DNA of 64,000 nucleotides from Leisingera sp. SS27 (GTDB taxonomy: Bacteria > Pseudomonadota > Alphaproteobacteria > Rhodobacterales > Rhodobacteraceae): positions 992,001-1,056,000 of the forward strand of contig NZ_JAQNCY010000001.1 of NCBI RefSeq assembly GCF_028368855.1, written 5' to 3'. The notes under the pieces were generated by a model. That model did no database searches. It saw only the letters and a list, made by a program, of their open reading frames with translations, and was not told the DNA's origin. Below, one piece after another: positions 18,699-30,549 of the stretch. The position numbers and the translations under genes were made by a program. The number at the start of each line of letters is the position of its first letter. Positions within the stretch are counted from its first letter, which is position 1.

Positions 18699-19675
18699 CA
18701 GCGGCTGCCGTCGCAGCCCGCGGCCATGGCGGTGATGCCCAGACGGTCGAACAGCTGCTGGTCCTTGTCCTCTTCGGGGTTGTCCGCTGTCAGCAGCGTG
18801 TCGCCGACAAAGATCGAGTTGGCACCGGCAAAGAAGCACATCGCCTGCATCTCATCCGACATATCTGTGCGGCCTGCTGACAGACGCACGTGGGACTTCG
18901 GCATCAGGATGCGGGCCAGCGCCACCGAGCGGACGAATTCGATCGGGTCCAGCTTCTCGACATTGGCCAGCGGCGTGTCAGCGATCGGGATCAGCATGTT
19001 GACCGGCACCGAATCCGGGTGCACCTCCAGCGTGGCCAGCGCCAGCATCATGTCGATACGGTCCAGCTGCTTTTCACCCATACCAACAATACCGCCGGAG
19101 CAGACCTTGATGCCTGCTTCGCGCACCCGGTTCAGGGTGTCGATACGGTCGGCAAAGGTGCGGGTGGTGATGATCTCGGAGTAGTAGCGCTCCGAGGTGT
19201 CGATGTTGTGGTTGTAGTAATCCAAGCCAGCGTCGCGCAGGCGGAACACCTGCTCCTCGTCCAGCATGCCGAGGGTCATGCAGGTTTCCATGCCCAGATC
19301 CTTGACACCCTGCACCATCGCTTCCAGCGCCGCCATGTCGCGGTCCTTGGGCGAGCGCCAGGCGGCACCCATGCAATAGCGCGTCGCGCCGCCTTCCTTG
19401 GCTTTCTTGGCCTCGGCGATCACCCGCTGCACTTCGATCAGCTTGGAGGCCGAGAGCTGCGCGCCGTTGCGCGCTGACTGCGAGCAATACGCGCAATCCT
19501 CGGCGCAGCCGCCGGTCTTGATGCTGAGGAGCTTGGATTTCTGCACCTGATTGGGGTCGAAATACTGCCGGTGCACGGTGTGCGCCTGAAACAGCAAGTC
19601 CATGAAAGGCTTGTTGTAAATCGCTTCCGCTTCCTCGCGGGTCCAGTCGGTGCGGATGGGTGCAGCGTCCAGCAT
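18698..19675 (-). CDS. bioB: BioB, biotin synthase
   Basis: 325 residues, radical SAM enzyme that inserts sulphur into dethiobiotin. The cluster motif [11 protein letters not shown] (CxxxCxxC) is at about residues 57-67; [13 protein letters not shown] and the arginine ligand region [12 protein letters not shown] of the second cluster are present. First gene of the bioB-F-D-A-G-C operon; an operator-like TTATAGATAA lies 53 bases upstream of the start. Confidence 0.97.
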   Translation of the reverse strand: MLDAAPIRTDWTREEAEAIYNKPFMDLLFQAHTVHRQYFDPNQVQKSKLLSIKTGGCAEDCAYCSQSARNGAQLSASKLIEVQRVIAEAKKAKEGGATRYCMGAAWRSPKDRDMAALEAMVQGVKDLGMETCMTLGMLDEEQVFRLRDAGLDYYNHNIDTSERYYSEIITTRTFADRIDTLNRVREAGIKVCSGGIVGMGEKQLDRIDMMLALATLEVHPDSVPVNMLIPIADTPLANVEKLDPIEFVRSVALARILMPKSHVRLSAGRTDMSDEMQAMCFFAGANSIFVGDTLLTADNPEEDKDQQLFDRLGITAMAAGCDGSR

Positions 19676-19727
19676 GCTGTCTCCTGTTCTCTATACCTGT
19701 TGGCCATGCGCGGATGGCGTTTCCGGT

Positions 19728-19737
19728 TTTATAGATA
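19728..19737. promoter_or_regulatory. BioR operator
   Basis: TTATAGATAA, the sequence described for the GntR-type biotin repressor BioR in alphaproteobacteria. It lies 53 bases before the bioB start and overlaps the likely -10 element on the minus strand, so binding would block the promoter. The bioR gene itself is not in this window. Confidence 0.85.
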
Positions 19738-19757
19738 ATTTTGCGACCGCCAATCAA
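19728..19757 (-). promoter_or_regulatory. Candidate bioB promoter
   Basis: On the minus strand TTGATT (19757-19752) and CTATAA (19733-19728) are separated by 18 bases. The -10 lies inside the BioR box. Prediction by eye only. Confidence 0.45.
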
Positions 19758-19856
19758 GCATCAAAGCTGCGCTGCAGCGATTTGCCCCAATGCCGCGCCA
19801 ATAAGGCCAATATGAAACTGATTTTAATACCAAAAAATAATCTACAAAGATTCCGG

Positions 19857-19886
19857 TTGACGCAAACCCCGTACCTCCCCTAGCCC
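19857..19886 (+). promoter_or_regulatory. Candidate thiC promoter
   Basis: TTGACG at 19857-19862 and TAGCCC at 19881-19886 with 18 bases between. A start of transcription about six bases later would fall at the 5' edge of the TPP riboswitch. The -10 is weak, as is usual in alphaproteobacteria. Confidence 0.45.
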
Positions 19887-19891
19887 TATAG

Positions 19892-20008
19892 GCACGCAGG
19901 GGAGTCCCGCCCAAGGGACTGAGAGGCGTCATGGTGCGGGGCATCCCGGACCGGCGGCGCGACCCTTTGAACCTGACCCAGTTGATACTGGCGTAGGAAG
20001 CAAGAAGC
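19892..20008 (+). ncRNA. TPP riboswitch (THI element)
   Basis: Conserved blocks appear in order: GCAGGGGAGTCCC, then GGGACTGAGAGG, and later GACCCTTTGAACCTGACC followed by CAGTTGATACTGGCGTAGG. These form the thiamin pyrophosphate aptamer (pyrimidine- and pyrophosphate-sensing arms). It lies 147 bases before thiC and should lower expression of the whole thi operon when TPP is plentiful. The expression platform lies between 20009 and 20154. Confidence 0.96.
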
Positions 20009-20059
20009 AGCGCACGGCGCCCCGGCGGCAAGCGGTGTTTCGGACAGGCAGCATGCGTG

Positions 20060-20085
20060 CACCGGCTGTACACCGGCTGTACACC
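20060..20085 (+). repeat. Tandem 11-base repeat in the thiC leader
   Basis: The unit CACCGGCTGTA occurs twice head to tail (20060-20070, 20071-20081), followed by a further CACC. It lies between the riboswitch and thiC, where the expression platform is expected. Confidence 0.7.
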
Positions 20086-20130
20086 CCCCCTGCCCGTTTT
20101 CCTCCGTCCCGGCTCAATTGGTGTTTTTGA

Positions 20131-22934
<2,804 letters not shown>

Positions 22935-23101
22935 AGTTTCGGCAAGTGACCTGCAATCTGCCCTTCAGGAGCTCGGCTTTGCCAGTTCCGCCGTTGCGAC
23001 CGCGCTGAACGGCACGTTTGTTGCCCGTAGCCAGCGGGCAGAGGTGCAGCTGGCCGCGGGCGACTGCCTGGAAGTCCTGGCCCCGATGCAAGGAGGCTGA
23101 G

Positions 23102-23869
23102 ATGAGAGTTTACGGAACAGAGATCACCTCTCGGCTGCTCTTGGGCACGGCGCAATACCCGTCTCCTGCGGTGCTGGCAGAGGCGGTGAAATCAAGCGGC
23201 ACGGAGATCATCACCGTGTCCTTGCGCCGGGAGACCGCCGACGGATCCGGCACCGCCTTTTGGCAGGAGCTGCAGAAGACCGGCTGCCGCATCCTGCCGA
23301 ACACGGCCGGTTGCCATTCGGCGCAGGAGGCGGTGACCACTGCCCGTATGGCGCGGGAGCTGTTTGATACGCCCTGGATCAAGCTGGAGGTGATCGGCCA
23401 TTCCGACACGCTGCAGCCGGATGTGTTTGGTCTGGTGGAGGCCGCGCGGGTGCTGAGCGGCGAAGGGTTCCAGGTCTTCCCCTATACCACCGACGATCTG
23501 GTGGTGGGGGAGAAGCTCTTGGAGGCGGGCTGCGAGGTGCTGATGCCCTGGGGCGCGCCGATCGGTTCCGGCCAGGGGCTGCGCAACCCGGATGCCTTGC
23601 GGGCGATGCGGGCGCATTTTCCGGGCGTGCAGATGATTGTGGACGCTGGGATCGGGCGGCCCTCGGACGCGGCCCAGGCGATGGAGCTGGGCATGGATGC
23701 GGTGCTGCTGAACACTGCGGTCGCCAAGGCCGGCGACCCCGCCGGGATGGCCCGTGCAATGGCGCTGGCGGTTGAGGCAGGCCGTGCCGGCTTTGCCGCC
23801 GACCCGATGGAGCGGCGCGACATGGCGGTGCCCTCAACCCCTGTTCTGGGAATGGCGGAGTTTTCATGA
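23102..23869 (+). CDS. thiG: ThiG, thiazole synthase
   Basis: 255 residues, TIM-barrel enzyme that builds the thiazole phosphate from dehydroglycine, DXP and ThiS-thiocarboxylate. LLPNTAGC appears as [15 protein letters not shown], the Schiff-base Lys lies in WIKLEVIG, and APIGSGQGL and [11 protein letters not shown] are the phosphate-binding loops. Translationally linked to thiE by a 4-base overlap. Confidence 0.95.
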   Translation: MRVYGTEITSRLLLGTAQYPSPAVLAEAVKSSGTEIITVSLRRETADGSGTAFWQELQKTGCRILPNTAGCHSAQEAVTTARMARELFDTPWIKLEVIGHSDTLQPDVFGLVEAARVLSGEGFQVFPYTTDDLVVGEKLLEAGCEVLMPWGAPIGSGQGLRNPDALRAMRAHFPGVQMIVDAGIGRPSDAAQAMELGMDAVLLNTAVAKAGDPAGMARAMALAVEAGRAGFAADPMERRDMAVPSTPVLGMAEFS

Positions 23870-24474
23870 TGGAACGGTTTTATTTGATTGTCGGTCATGT
23901 CGGCCGTCTGGAGCTGCTGGTTCCTCAAGGCGCGAAACTGGTGCAGTTGCGCATCAAGGATCAGCCGGAGGCTGAAGTGCGCCGCCAGATCGCCCGGGCG
24001 CGGGATTTCTGCGCGGTGCATGATGCGCAGCTGGTGGTGAATGACTACTGGCAGGCGGCCTTGGACCTGAACTGCGGCTTTGTGCACCTGGGGCAGGAGG
24101 ATATGGACAGCGCCGATTTCGCCGCGCTGCGCCGCAAGGGGGTCCGCTTCGGCCTGTCGACCCATGACGAAGAAGAGCTGGACCGCGCGTTGTCCTTGGG
24201 GCCGGAGTATGTAGCGCTGGGACCGGTTTATCCGACGCTCTTGAAGAAGATGAAATGGGGGCCGCAGGGACTGGAACGGGTGACGCGCTGGAAGCAAATG
24301 GCGGGAGAGACCCCACTGGTTGCCATCGGCGGGCTGACGCCGGAGCGGCTGCCGGGGGTGTTTTCCGCGGGCGCCGACAGCGCGGCGGTGGTGACGGACA
24401 TCCAGCTGGCCGATGATCCTGAGGCCCGCACCCGCGAATGGGTGCAGGCCTGCCGGATCAAAGAAGACGCATGA
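23866..24474 (+). CDS. thiE: ThiE, thiamin phosphate synthase
   Basis: 202 residues. [19 protein letters not shown] and VHLGQEDM, then [11 protein letters not shown] and [24 protein letters not shown] follow the ThiE order. It joins HMP-pyrophosphate and thiazole phosphate. The Gly in position of the usual G[R/Q] loop is kept. Overlaps thiG and thiF by four bases each. Confidence 0.9.
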   Translation: MMERFYLIVGHVGRLELLVPQGAKLVQLRIKDQPEAEVRRQIARARDFCAVHDAQLVVNDYWQAALDLNCGFVHLGQEDMDSADFAALRRKGVRFGLSTHDEEELDRALSLGPEYVALGPVYPTLLKKMKWGPQGLERVTRWKQMAGETPLVAIGGLTPERLPGVFSAGADSAAVVTDIQLADDPEARTREWVQACRIKEDA

Positions 24475-25439
24475 GCCGCTATGCGCGTCAGGTGATCCTG
24501 CCGGAAGTGGGTGCAGAGGGGCAGGAACGCCTCGCCCGCGCCCATGTGCTGGTGGTTGGCGCCGGAGGGCTGGGCTGTCCGGTGCTGCAATACCTGGGCG
24601 GCGCCGGTGTGGGCCGGATCACGGTGATGGATGGCGACGTGGTGGAGGAGAGCAACCTGCACCGGCAGGTGCTCTATTCCGCTGCGGACATCGGTTCGCC
24701 CAAGGCAGAGGCGGCCCGGCGGCACGTGCTGGCAGCCAATCCTGGCCTGCAGGTCACAGCACAGGCCCTGCGCCTCGATGCGGCCAACGCAGAGCAGATG
24801 GTGGCAGCGGCCGATCTGGTGGTGGATGCCGCGGACAGTTTTGCGGTCTCCTATATCCTGTCGGATGAATGCCTGCGTCAGGGCAAAGTGCTGATTTCAG
24901 CCTCCGCGCTGGGGCAATCGGGCTACGCAGGCGGTTTTTGCGGTGGTGCGCCGTCGCTGCGGGCGGTGTTCCCGGACCTGCCCGCACAGGCCGCGACCTG
25001 CGCAACCGCCGGGGTGATGGGGCCGGTGGTCGGCATGATCGGCGCGCTGCAGGCGCAACTCGTGCTGAAGGCGCTGCTGGGTCATCAGCCCTCGCCGCTG
25101 GGGCAGCTGTTTGTCTTCCGGCTGGAGGATCTGCAGGTAAGTTCCTTCCGCTTTGACGGGGCTGAGGAACCGGAGGATACCCTGCCCTTTGTTTCAGCCG
25201 CGCAAATTCTGCCCGGTGACACGGTGGTCGAACTGCGGGACACGGCAGAGGCACCGCAACCGGCGGTGCCGCAGGCCCTGCGGATCGCCCGCACGGATCT
25301 GCCCGCCGCCGGGCTGCCGCGCGAGGGGCGGATTGTGCTGTGCTGCCGCAGCGGGCTGCGGGCCTGGGGCGCGGCGCGGGATCTGCAGCAGGCGGGATAC
25401 AGTGATCTGGCCTTGCTGGCGGCCGGGGACGGAACATGA
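24471..25439 (+). CDS. thiF: ThiF-type adenylyltransferase with C-terminal rhodanese-like domain
   Basis: 322 residues. E1-like domain: RYARQVILPEVG, VLVVGAGGLGCPVLQYL (nucleotide loop), DGDVVEESNLHRQVLY with the catalytic Arg, and DAADSF. It adenylates the ThiS C terminus. The last ~80 residues (VVELRDTAEAP ... VLCCRSGLRAWGAARDL) form a rhodanese-like domain with a Cys-Cys-Arg active loop, so sulphur transfer may be built in. The zinc Cys pairs common in MoeB-type relatives are not evident. Overlaps thiD by four bases. Confidence 0.9.
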   Translation: MSRYARQVILPEVGAEGQERLARAHVLVVGAGGLGCPVLQYLGGAGVGRITVMDGDVVEESNLHRQVLYSAADIGSPKAEAARRHVLAANPGLQVTAQALRLDAANAEQMVAAADLVVDAADSFAVSYILSDECLRQGKVLISASALGQSGYAGGFCGGAPSLRAVFPDLPAQAATCATAGVMGPVVGMIGALQAQLVLKALLGHQPSPLGQLFVFRLEDLQVSSFRFDGAEEPEDTLPFVSAAQILPGDTVVELRDTAEAPQPAVPQALRIARTDLPAAGLPREGRIVLCCRSGLRAWGAARDLQQAGYSDLALLAAGDGT

Positions 25440-26140
25440 CAATCATTCTGGCCATCGGCGGCACCGACAGCAGCGGCGGTGCGGGGCTGACGCGGGATAC
25501 GGCGATGGCCGCGGAACTGGGCGTGACTGTCCGTCCGGTGGTGACAGCCGTCACCGTGCAAACCGACGAGGCGGTTCTGGGTATTCACCCCTGCCCGCCC
25601 GAAGGTGTGGCCGATCAGCTTTCCGCTGCGCTGGCAACAGCTCCGGCGCCGGGGGCCGTGAAGATCGGCATGCTGGGTTCTGCCGCCGCGGCAGAGGCTG
25701 TGGAGGCCGCCTTGCCAGCAGGGCTGCCCATTGTGCTGGACCCGGTCCTGAAGGCGAGCTCCGGAGGCTCTTTGATGGACGCAGGCGGGTTTGGCGCCCT
25801 GTTGCACCGTGCTGCGCTAATCACGCCGAACCTGGCTGAACTTGAGGTGCTCGCCGGTTTTGATGGGCCGCTTGAGACGCAAGCGACAGCCCTGCTGGGC
25901 CAAGGCGTACAGGCGGTGCTGGTCAAGGGCGGGCATGGTACTGGAACTGAAAGCACCGACGTGTTGTTCACGCCGCAAGGGGCCGTCAGGGGCTATTCGG
26001 CGCAGCGGCTGCCTGCTTCGAAACGCGGCACCGGATGCAGCCTCGCCACCGCCATCGCCTGCCTGCTGGCACAGGGTGCTGATCTGGACGGAGCCTGCGG
26101 CCAAGCCAAGCGCGCCGTCCACCGCTGGCTGCGCCGCTGA
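25436..26140 (+). CDS. thiD: ThiD, HMP/HMP-P kinase
   Basis: 234 residues of the ribokinase fold. ILAIGGTDSSGGAGLTRD at the N terminus (substrate site), VKIGMLGS, PIVLDPVLKASSG, ITPNLAELEVLAG and KGGHGTG are present, and the catalytic region reads GTGCSLATAIAC. It makes HMP-pyrophosphate. Slightly shorter than the usual 260-270 residues. Last gene of the thi operon. Confidence 0.93.
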   Translation: MTIILAIGGTDSSGGAGLTRDTAMAAELGVTVRPVVTAVTVQTDEAVLGIHPCPPEGVADQLSAALATAPAPGAVKIGMLGSAAAAEAVEAALPAGLPIVLDPVLKASSGGSLMDAGGFGALLHRAALITPNLAELEVLAGFDGPLETQATALLGQGVQAVLVKGGHGTGTESTDVLFTPQGAVRGYSAQRLPASKRGTGCSLATAIACLLAQGADLDGACGQAKRAVHRWLRR

Positions 26141-26255
26141 CCGCGGCAAGGTCGCTGGCAGGCGGTTTTCAGGACGGTTTCAGGAAGGAGCGCAGTGCAG
26201 AGGCTCCCTAGGGTCATGGCAGCACCGCCGCCGCCTCGACCGGGAGACCTGCCGA

Positions 26256-27614
26256 ATGACCGATATCACAGCGCTTACCGCCGGGGACATGGCGGATAAA
26301 CTGCGGTCGCGTGAGCTGAGCGCCCGCGAGGTACTGGCAGCCCACAAGGCACAGACCGGGGCGCGGGAGGCCACCGTGAATGCCTTTGTCACCCTGGACT
26401 GGGACGCGGCAGAGGAACGGGCGGCGGAGCTGGATGCGATGGCCGCACGCGGGGAGTTTGCGGGCCCGCTCCACGGTCTGCCGGTTGCCATCAAGGATTG
26501 CTTTGAAACCAAGGGGCTGCGCACCACTTGGGGGTCCAAGAGTTTTGAAAATCATGTGCCGGACTATGATGCGCTGCATGTCGCCCGGTTGCGGAACGCA
26601 GGCGCGGTGATCACCGGCAAGTCCAATACACCGGAGTTCACATTGTCCGGCCAGACAACCAATCTGGTCGCGGGCACCACCCGCAACCCGCTGAACCCCC
26701 AGAAATCGGTAGCGGGCAGTTCAGGCGGTGCGGCAGCAGCGCTGGCGGCAGGCATGGCGGCACTGGCCGATGGTTCCGACCTTGGCGGCAGCACCCGCAC
26801 GCCCGCCGCCTGGTGCGGCGTTGTCGGGATGCGCCCGACCTCCGGCCTGATCCCCTATGGCCCGAACCCGGCACCCTTTGACGGGCTGTCGGTGCCGGGG
26901 CCGATGGCGCGGAACGTTCGTGATCTGGTGCTGATGCTGGAGGTGATGCAGGGCAATGCGGCCTGCCAGCCCCTGGGGTTCTGGCAAAGCCTGCCGCGGC
27001 TGGGGGGCCTGGAGGATCCCCCGGCCCGGCAAACCGGACGCGTGGCTCTGTCGCTGTCCCCCTTTGGGGCCAGCGTAGAGCCATCCGTGCAGGCGGCAAT
27101 TGCCCAGGCGGAAACTCTTTGCCGCGGCCTTGGCTGGCAGACCGCAGAAGACGCGCCGCCGCTGGAGCCGCTGATGGCGCATCAGGACGTCATCCGCGGC
27201 CAATGCGCGCTGCAGATACGTGCAGCGCTGCAACCGGACATGGCGCTGGCGGGGGAAAGTTTCCGTACTGCCTGCGCCCAGGCCGAGGGACGCAGCCTGG
27301 CAGAGCTGATCGCCTATCAGGCAACCCGCGCCCGGGTCTGGGCAGAGGTCTGTGCTTTCTTTGAACGCTACGATTTCGCCCTCTGGCCCACCGCGACGGG
27401 GATGCCGTTTTCCGCTGACCTGCGCGACGGAGTGATCACCGAGGACTGGCGCACGGTGACGCTGACGCCGCCGATGGAGCTACCCTCGATCTCGATCCCT
27501 TTTGGCCAATCTGCTGACGGGATGCCGGCAGGGCTGCATATTACCGGACCAAAGGGAACAGATGCGCGGCTCTTGCAATTTGCCCGCAGCATCGAACGGG
27601 TGCTTCAGGGATGA
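26256..27614 (+). CDS. Amidase-signature hydrolase
   Basis: 452 residues. The Ser-cisSer-Lys triad is visible: Lys80 in PVAIKDCF, Ser155 in VAGSSGG and Ser179 in DLGGSTRTP, with spacing identical to known amidases. It hydrolyses an amide; the substrate is unknown. No Gat partner genes are nearby, so it is not the tRNA amidotransferase subunit. The start at 26256 gives the usual N terminus (TDITALTAGDMADKLRSREL); a longer frame overlapping thiD is rejected. It lies 115 bases after thiD. Confidence 0.9.
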   Translation: MTDITALTAGDMADKLRSRELSAREVLAAHKAQTGAREATVNAFVTLDWDAAEERAAELDAMAARGEFAGPLHGLPVAIKDCFETKGLRTTWGSKSFENHVPDYDALHVARLRNAGAVITGKSNTPEFTLSGQTTNLVAGTTRNPLNPQKSVAGSSGGAAAALAAGMAALADGSDLGGSTRTPAAWCGVVGMRPTSGLIPYGPNPAPFDGLSVPGPMARNVRDLVLMLEVMQGNAACQPLGFWQSLPRLGGLEDPPARQTGRVALSLSPFGASVEPSVQAAIAQAETLCRGLGWQTAEDAPPLEPLMAHQDVIRGQCALQIRAALQPDMALAGESFRTACAQAEGRSLAELIAYQATRARVWAEVCAFFERYDFALWPTATGMPFSADLRDGVITEDWRTVTLTPPMELPSISIPFGQSADGMPAGLHITGPKGTDARLLQFARSIERVLQG

Positions 27615-27620
27615 TGCGGC

Positions 27621-28610
27621 TCAGCGCATCCAGAACCCCTCGGACTTGATCTTGTTGCGGATCGCCTGCTCGCGGCGCGGCAGGTTTTCACGGTCAAACA
27701 GCGCCCGCACCTTCTCGCCGCGGCCCTGATAGACCATGCGCTTGATCGGCTCGTATCCCTTCAGCACCTTCTTGATCCGGTTCGGTGCGGCGACCTCGTG
27801 CAGCACTTCGACCACATGGTCGCTTTCGCGCGCATAGAGCAGCGGGAACAGCCGGTAGTGGCAGCTGGTTTTGCCGTCGAGATACCCTGCTGGCAAAGCG
27901 TCCCGGCCGCCGCCGAGGGAGTGGATCACCAAGGGCAGCACGACCTGATCCAGCCAGGGATCGAGGCTCTGCCCCACCAGCTCCGGCGGCGGATCATTCC
28001 TGACCGATTGCGCATATTCCAGGAACCGCGCGCCAAACACCCGCGGGCAGGCGCTGTAGAAGTAGCCCGCGTTGAAATAAAGGTAGCGTTTCCAGTATTC
28101 ATCCGGCTGGCTGAGGTCGAGGCTGGACTGGAAGTCGAGGCCGAAGCGGTCATAGAGCGCCTGCCAGATCCCCGCATATCCCGGCCCGTAGAGCGTCGGC
28201 TTGGGCCAAGTGCCTTCGACCCGCAGCGACGCCGAGGGGCGGGAAAAATCAAACGGCACCTTCGCCAGCTCACCGGTGATCAGCGTGTCGGTGTCGAAGA
28301 ACACAAACGGCTCCCCCTCAGGCAGCGCCAGCAGCGCCTCGATCTTGTTGCCATAGGGGTAGGCAACGCCGAACACCTTGCTTTCAAACGGCAGGATCTC
28401 CGCATCCAGATCCGCAAGGGCCTGAAGAACATCCGGGTTGCGGATGCCGGGATCCCTGTCCCACAGCGGCCCTGTCTGCGGCACCGCAACGAACAGGCGC
28501 CCGGCAAACCCCGGCGAGCAGCGGCGCAGCGAAGCTGCAAACAGCAGCGCCTCATACTGCAGCCGGCCCGCCTGGCCGGCGATCATCACATTGAAGGGGG
28601 CATTTGCCAT
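27621..28610 (-). CDS. Glycosyltransferase-like protein with DxD motif, unassigned
   Basis: 329 residues, soluble. The N-terminal half looks like a nucleotide-diphospho-sugar GT-A fold: NVMIAGQAGRLQYEALLFAASL, an acidic motif FVFFDTDTLITGEL (DxD) near residues 103-116, then a long aromatic-rich region. A basic C-terminal tail (RREQAIRNKIKSEG) follows. It is convergent with the amidase. Donor, acceptor and function are unknown; the family is conserved in roseobacters as far as I recall, but I cannot name it. Confidence 0.65.
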   Translation of the reverse strand: MANAPFNVMIAGQAGRLQYEALLFAASLRRCSPGFAGRLFVAVPQTGPLWDRDPGIRNPDVLQALADLDAEILPFESKVFGVAYPYGNKIEALLALPEGEPFVFFDTDTLITGELAKVPFDFSRPSASLRVEGTWPKPTLYGPGYAGIWQALYDRFGLDFQSSLDLSQPDEYWKRYLYFNAGYFYSACPRVFGARFLEYAQSVRNDPPPELVGQSLDPWLDQVVLPLVIHSLGGGRDALPAGYLDGKTSCHYRLFPLLYARESDHVVEVLHEVAAPNRIKKVLKGYEPIKRMVYQGRGEKVRALFDRENLPRREQAIRNKIKSEGFWMR

Positions 28611-28777
28611 TGTTTTCCCCGTTTTCCGCCGCCACCCGGCGGTTAGGACTGCGCGTTAAGGCCGCAAAGAGACTTGCCTGCTAAGCTAGCTATAAGCCGG
28701 CAAACTGCCGCGCAACCGGCCATTGGAAATTTCGGGACGCCTTGTGACGCAAAAGGCGCCGTTAGGGGAGAGAGACG

Positions 28778-29269
28778 ATGTTTGATGTGATCCTGGCCAT
28801 TATTGCCGCCTCCGCACAGCCCGGCACAGACGGCGGCACACCGGAAACCGCGGCCGCCGCGCCAGCACCCGCCGCCGTGCAAAATGCCCTGGCCGCAGAA
28901 CCGCAGGAGGCCACAGGCCGCTTCACCACCGCCCTGGAGGTCAAGCCGATCCTGGCCGCGACTCAGGCCAACTGGATCCATGTCCGTGAATTCGACGGCC
29001 AGGACCTGCTCTATGTGACCCACCTCTGGTCCTGGCGCTGCGGCCTGGCGCAGGTCAAGCTGGGGGTGAACGGCCAGCCGCCGGAAATATGGCCGCTGCC
29101 GGACTGCCATCTGGACGAAGGCTTTCCCAACATGATCAAGGAAGAGGATGGCCTGCCCTACCGCAGCTATCCGCTGGGCTCGATCGAGCAGATCGCAGTT
29201 GAAGTCACCTATGACGACCTGAGCACGGAAAGCCTGACCTTCGGCCGCAACGGCCAGCCCCGGCAGTGA
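28778..29269 (+). CDS. Small secreted or periplasmic protein, unknown
   Basis: 163 residues. A short hydrophobic start (MFDVILAIIAASAQ) is followed by an Ala/Pro-rich linker to about residue 45 and then a compact domain (residues 50-160) with HVREFDGQDLLYVTHLWSWRCG and PLPDCHLDEGFPN. One Cys in each of two segments could form a disulphide. I do not recognise the family. The opposite-strand open frame is treated as a shadow. Confidence 0.65.
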   Translation: MFDVILAIIAASAQPGTDGGTPETAAAAPAPAAVQNALAAEPQEATGRFTTALEVKPILAATQANWIHVREFDGQDLLYVTHLWSWRCGLAQVKLGVNGQPPEIWPLPDCHLDEGFPNMIKEEDGLPYRSYPLGSIEQIAVEVTYDDLSTESLTFGRNGQPRQ

Positions 29270-29648
29270 CCCGGCAGCACCTGCGCTCTTCAGCATACGG
29301 GCTCCGCCCGCATGAAACAGAACTGCAGATTTAGCCCGGCTCGCATAACCCGCCGCAGTGCGTTCTCTCCCTGCTGCCTTTACCTGTATTTGCCGGTCCT
29401 CCACGCGGCCATGGCCGGATGGGCAATCCAGTGCTCGCCCGGCCGCACCGCACCCCTCACTGACCGCAGGCAGTCCTTTCCACAGTGAACCCGCAATCCA
29501 AGGAAAACCGCCTGAAGCCCTTCAGGATCAGCACAAGCTGCACCGCCATCTTCCCCAATGACAGGACTGCCGAGTTGGTCTCAGGCGTAAAGCACGCCAC
29601 AAGCCCTGCGCAAAAGCACAAACGAGACCAATGTGTTAGCTGAAATGA
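29270..29648. other. Intergenic region before tRNA-Thr
   Basis: No credible gene. Short open frames have non-coding composition. It should contain the terminator of the preceding gene, but I saw no clear hairpin with a T tract. Confidence 0.4.
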
Positions 29649-29724
29649 TGGTGCCCCCACACGGACTCGAACCGCGGACCTACTGATTACAAATCAGTTG
29701 CTCTACCAGCTGAGCTATAGGGGC
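29649..29724 (-). tRNA. tRNA-Thr (TGT)
   Basis: 76 bases including an encoded CCA. Acceptor stem GCCCCTA / TGGGGGC, anticodon arm CTGAT TTGTAAT.. with TGT at 29689-29691, T arm GCGGTTCGAGTCCGT. Cloverleaf fits well. Confidence 0.95.
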
Positions 29725-30316
29725 GCCGAGCTGTGAAACCGCGCTTACCATCCTTCGGCGGTCTCTCGCAAGAGGTCTTTTGGGCAAAAAAGCAGGCCTG
29801 CTGAAAATCGGCAGGGCGAAGCCAGTTGTCTTGCAAGTAAAGAGTTTGGGAGCACCTGGGGCTCTGCATCCGCTTGCCGTGCCGGAGTTGCAGAAAACCG
29901 GGCTTGCGCGTGGTTCGCAAGCACCATATGGCCCGCAGCCGCGCTTCTGGCTGACGGGGTTTCCGTCAAATCATGACGCCGGGCGGATTGGCCTGTGTGC
30001 CGCCCGTCGCGTCCCTTGCCTATAGTCGGCTGCAATCCCGCATCAGCACGGTATTTGCGGCGAATCCGCAAAAGCGTCAAAATGATTGATTGGCCCTGAT
30101 CCTTCGCGGACAGACAGACAAAACCGCCGCTTAAACGAAGAACGCCACTGCGCTTTTTGCCGGAAACCATGGCGGCGGCTGCATCACTGTGGACTTTTCC
30201 GTTTTTTAATACGGATTTAGCGTGCCAGCCCGCCTGGCTGAGAATATTCGTATTTCTGCAAAAAGCCTCTTGCGCACGCACCACGCAATCAGTAAACAGC
30301 GCCTCACACACAGAGT
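29725..30316. other. 592-base region between tRNA-Thr and tRNA-Glu
   Basis: Long open frames exist on both strands, but none has a ribosome site, a recognisable domain or coding-like composition. The middle part (30040-30200) is AT-richer and could hold promoters for the divergent tRNA genes. I see no known RNA. Confidence 0.4.
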
Positions 30317-30391
30317 GGCCCGTTCGTCTATCGGTTAGGACGCCAGGTTTTCAACCTGGAAAGAGGGGTTCGATTCCCCTACGGGCTGCCA
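30317..30391 (+). tRNA. tRNA-Glu (TTC)
   Basis: 75 bases with an encoded CCA. Acceptor stem GGCCCGT / ACGGGCT (one G-T pair), anticodon loop TTTTCAA with TTC at 30350-30352, T arm GGGG TTCGATT CCCC. Confidence 0.96.
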
Positions 30392-30549
30392 CTTTCTCTC
30401 TACAAGAAATGCTTATTCGAGCGCCGGACGGGACGCCTTCTGAAACCGCGTGGAGCCGCAGCTCCAGCCCGCACACTGCTGCTTTTCGCCACCGGAAAAG
30501 GCTTGGGAGGCGCGCCGGATCAAGCTTGAAGTTTTCGCCTTGAACCCTT

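Noticed and set aside
28643-29404. 253-codon frame on the minus strand
   Set aside because: It lies opposite the 163-residue exported protein and has less protein-like composition. The plus-strand choice is moderate, not certain.
29745-30311. 188-codon frame on the minus strand between two tRNA genes
   Set aside because: No ribosome site, no domain, mixed composition; it also runs across the probable tRNA promoters.
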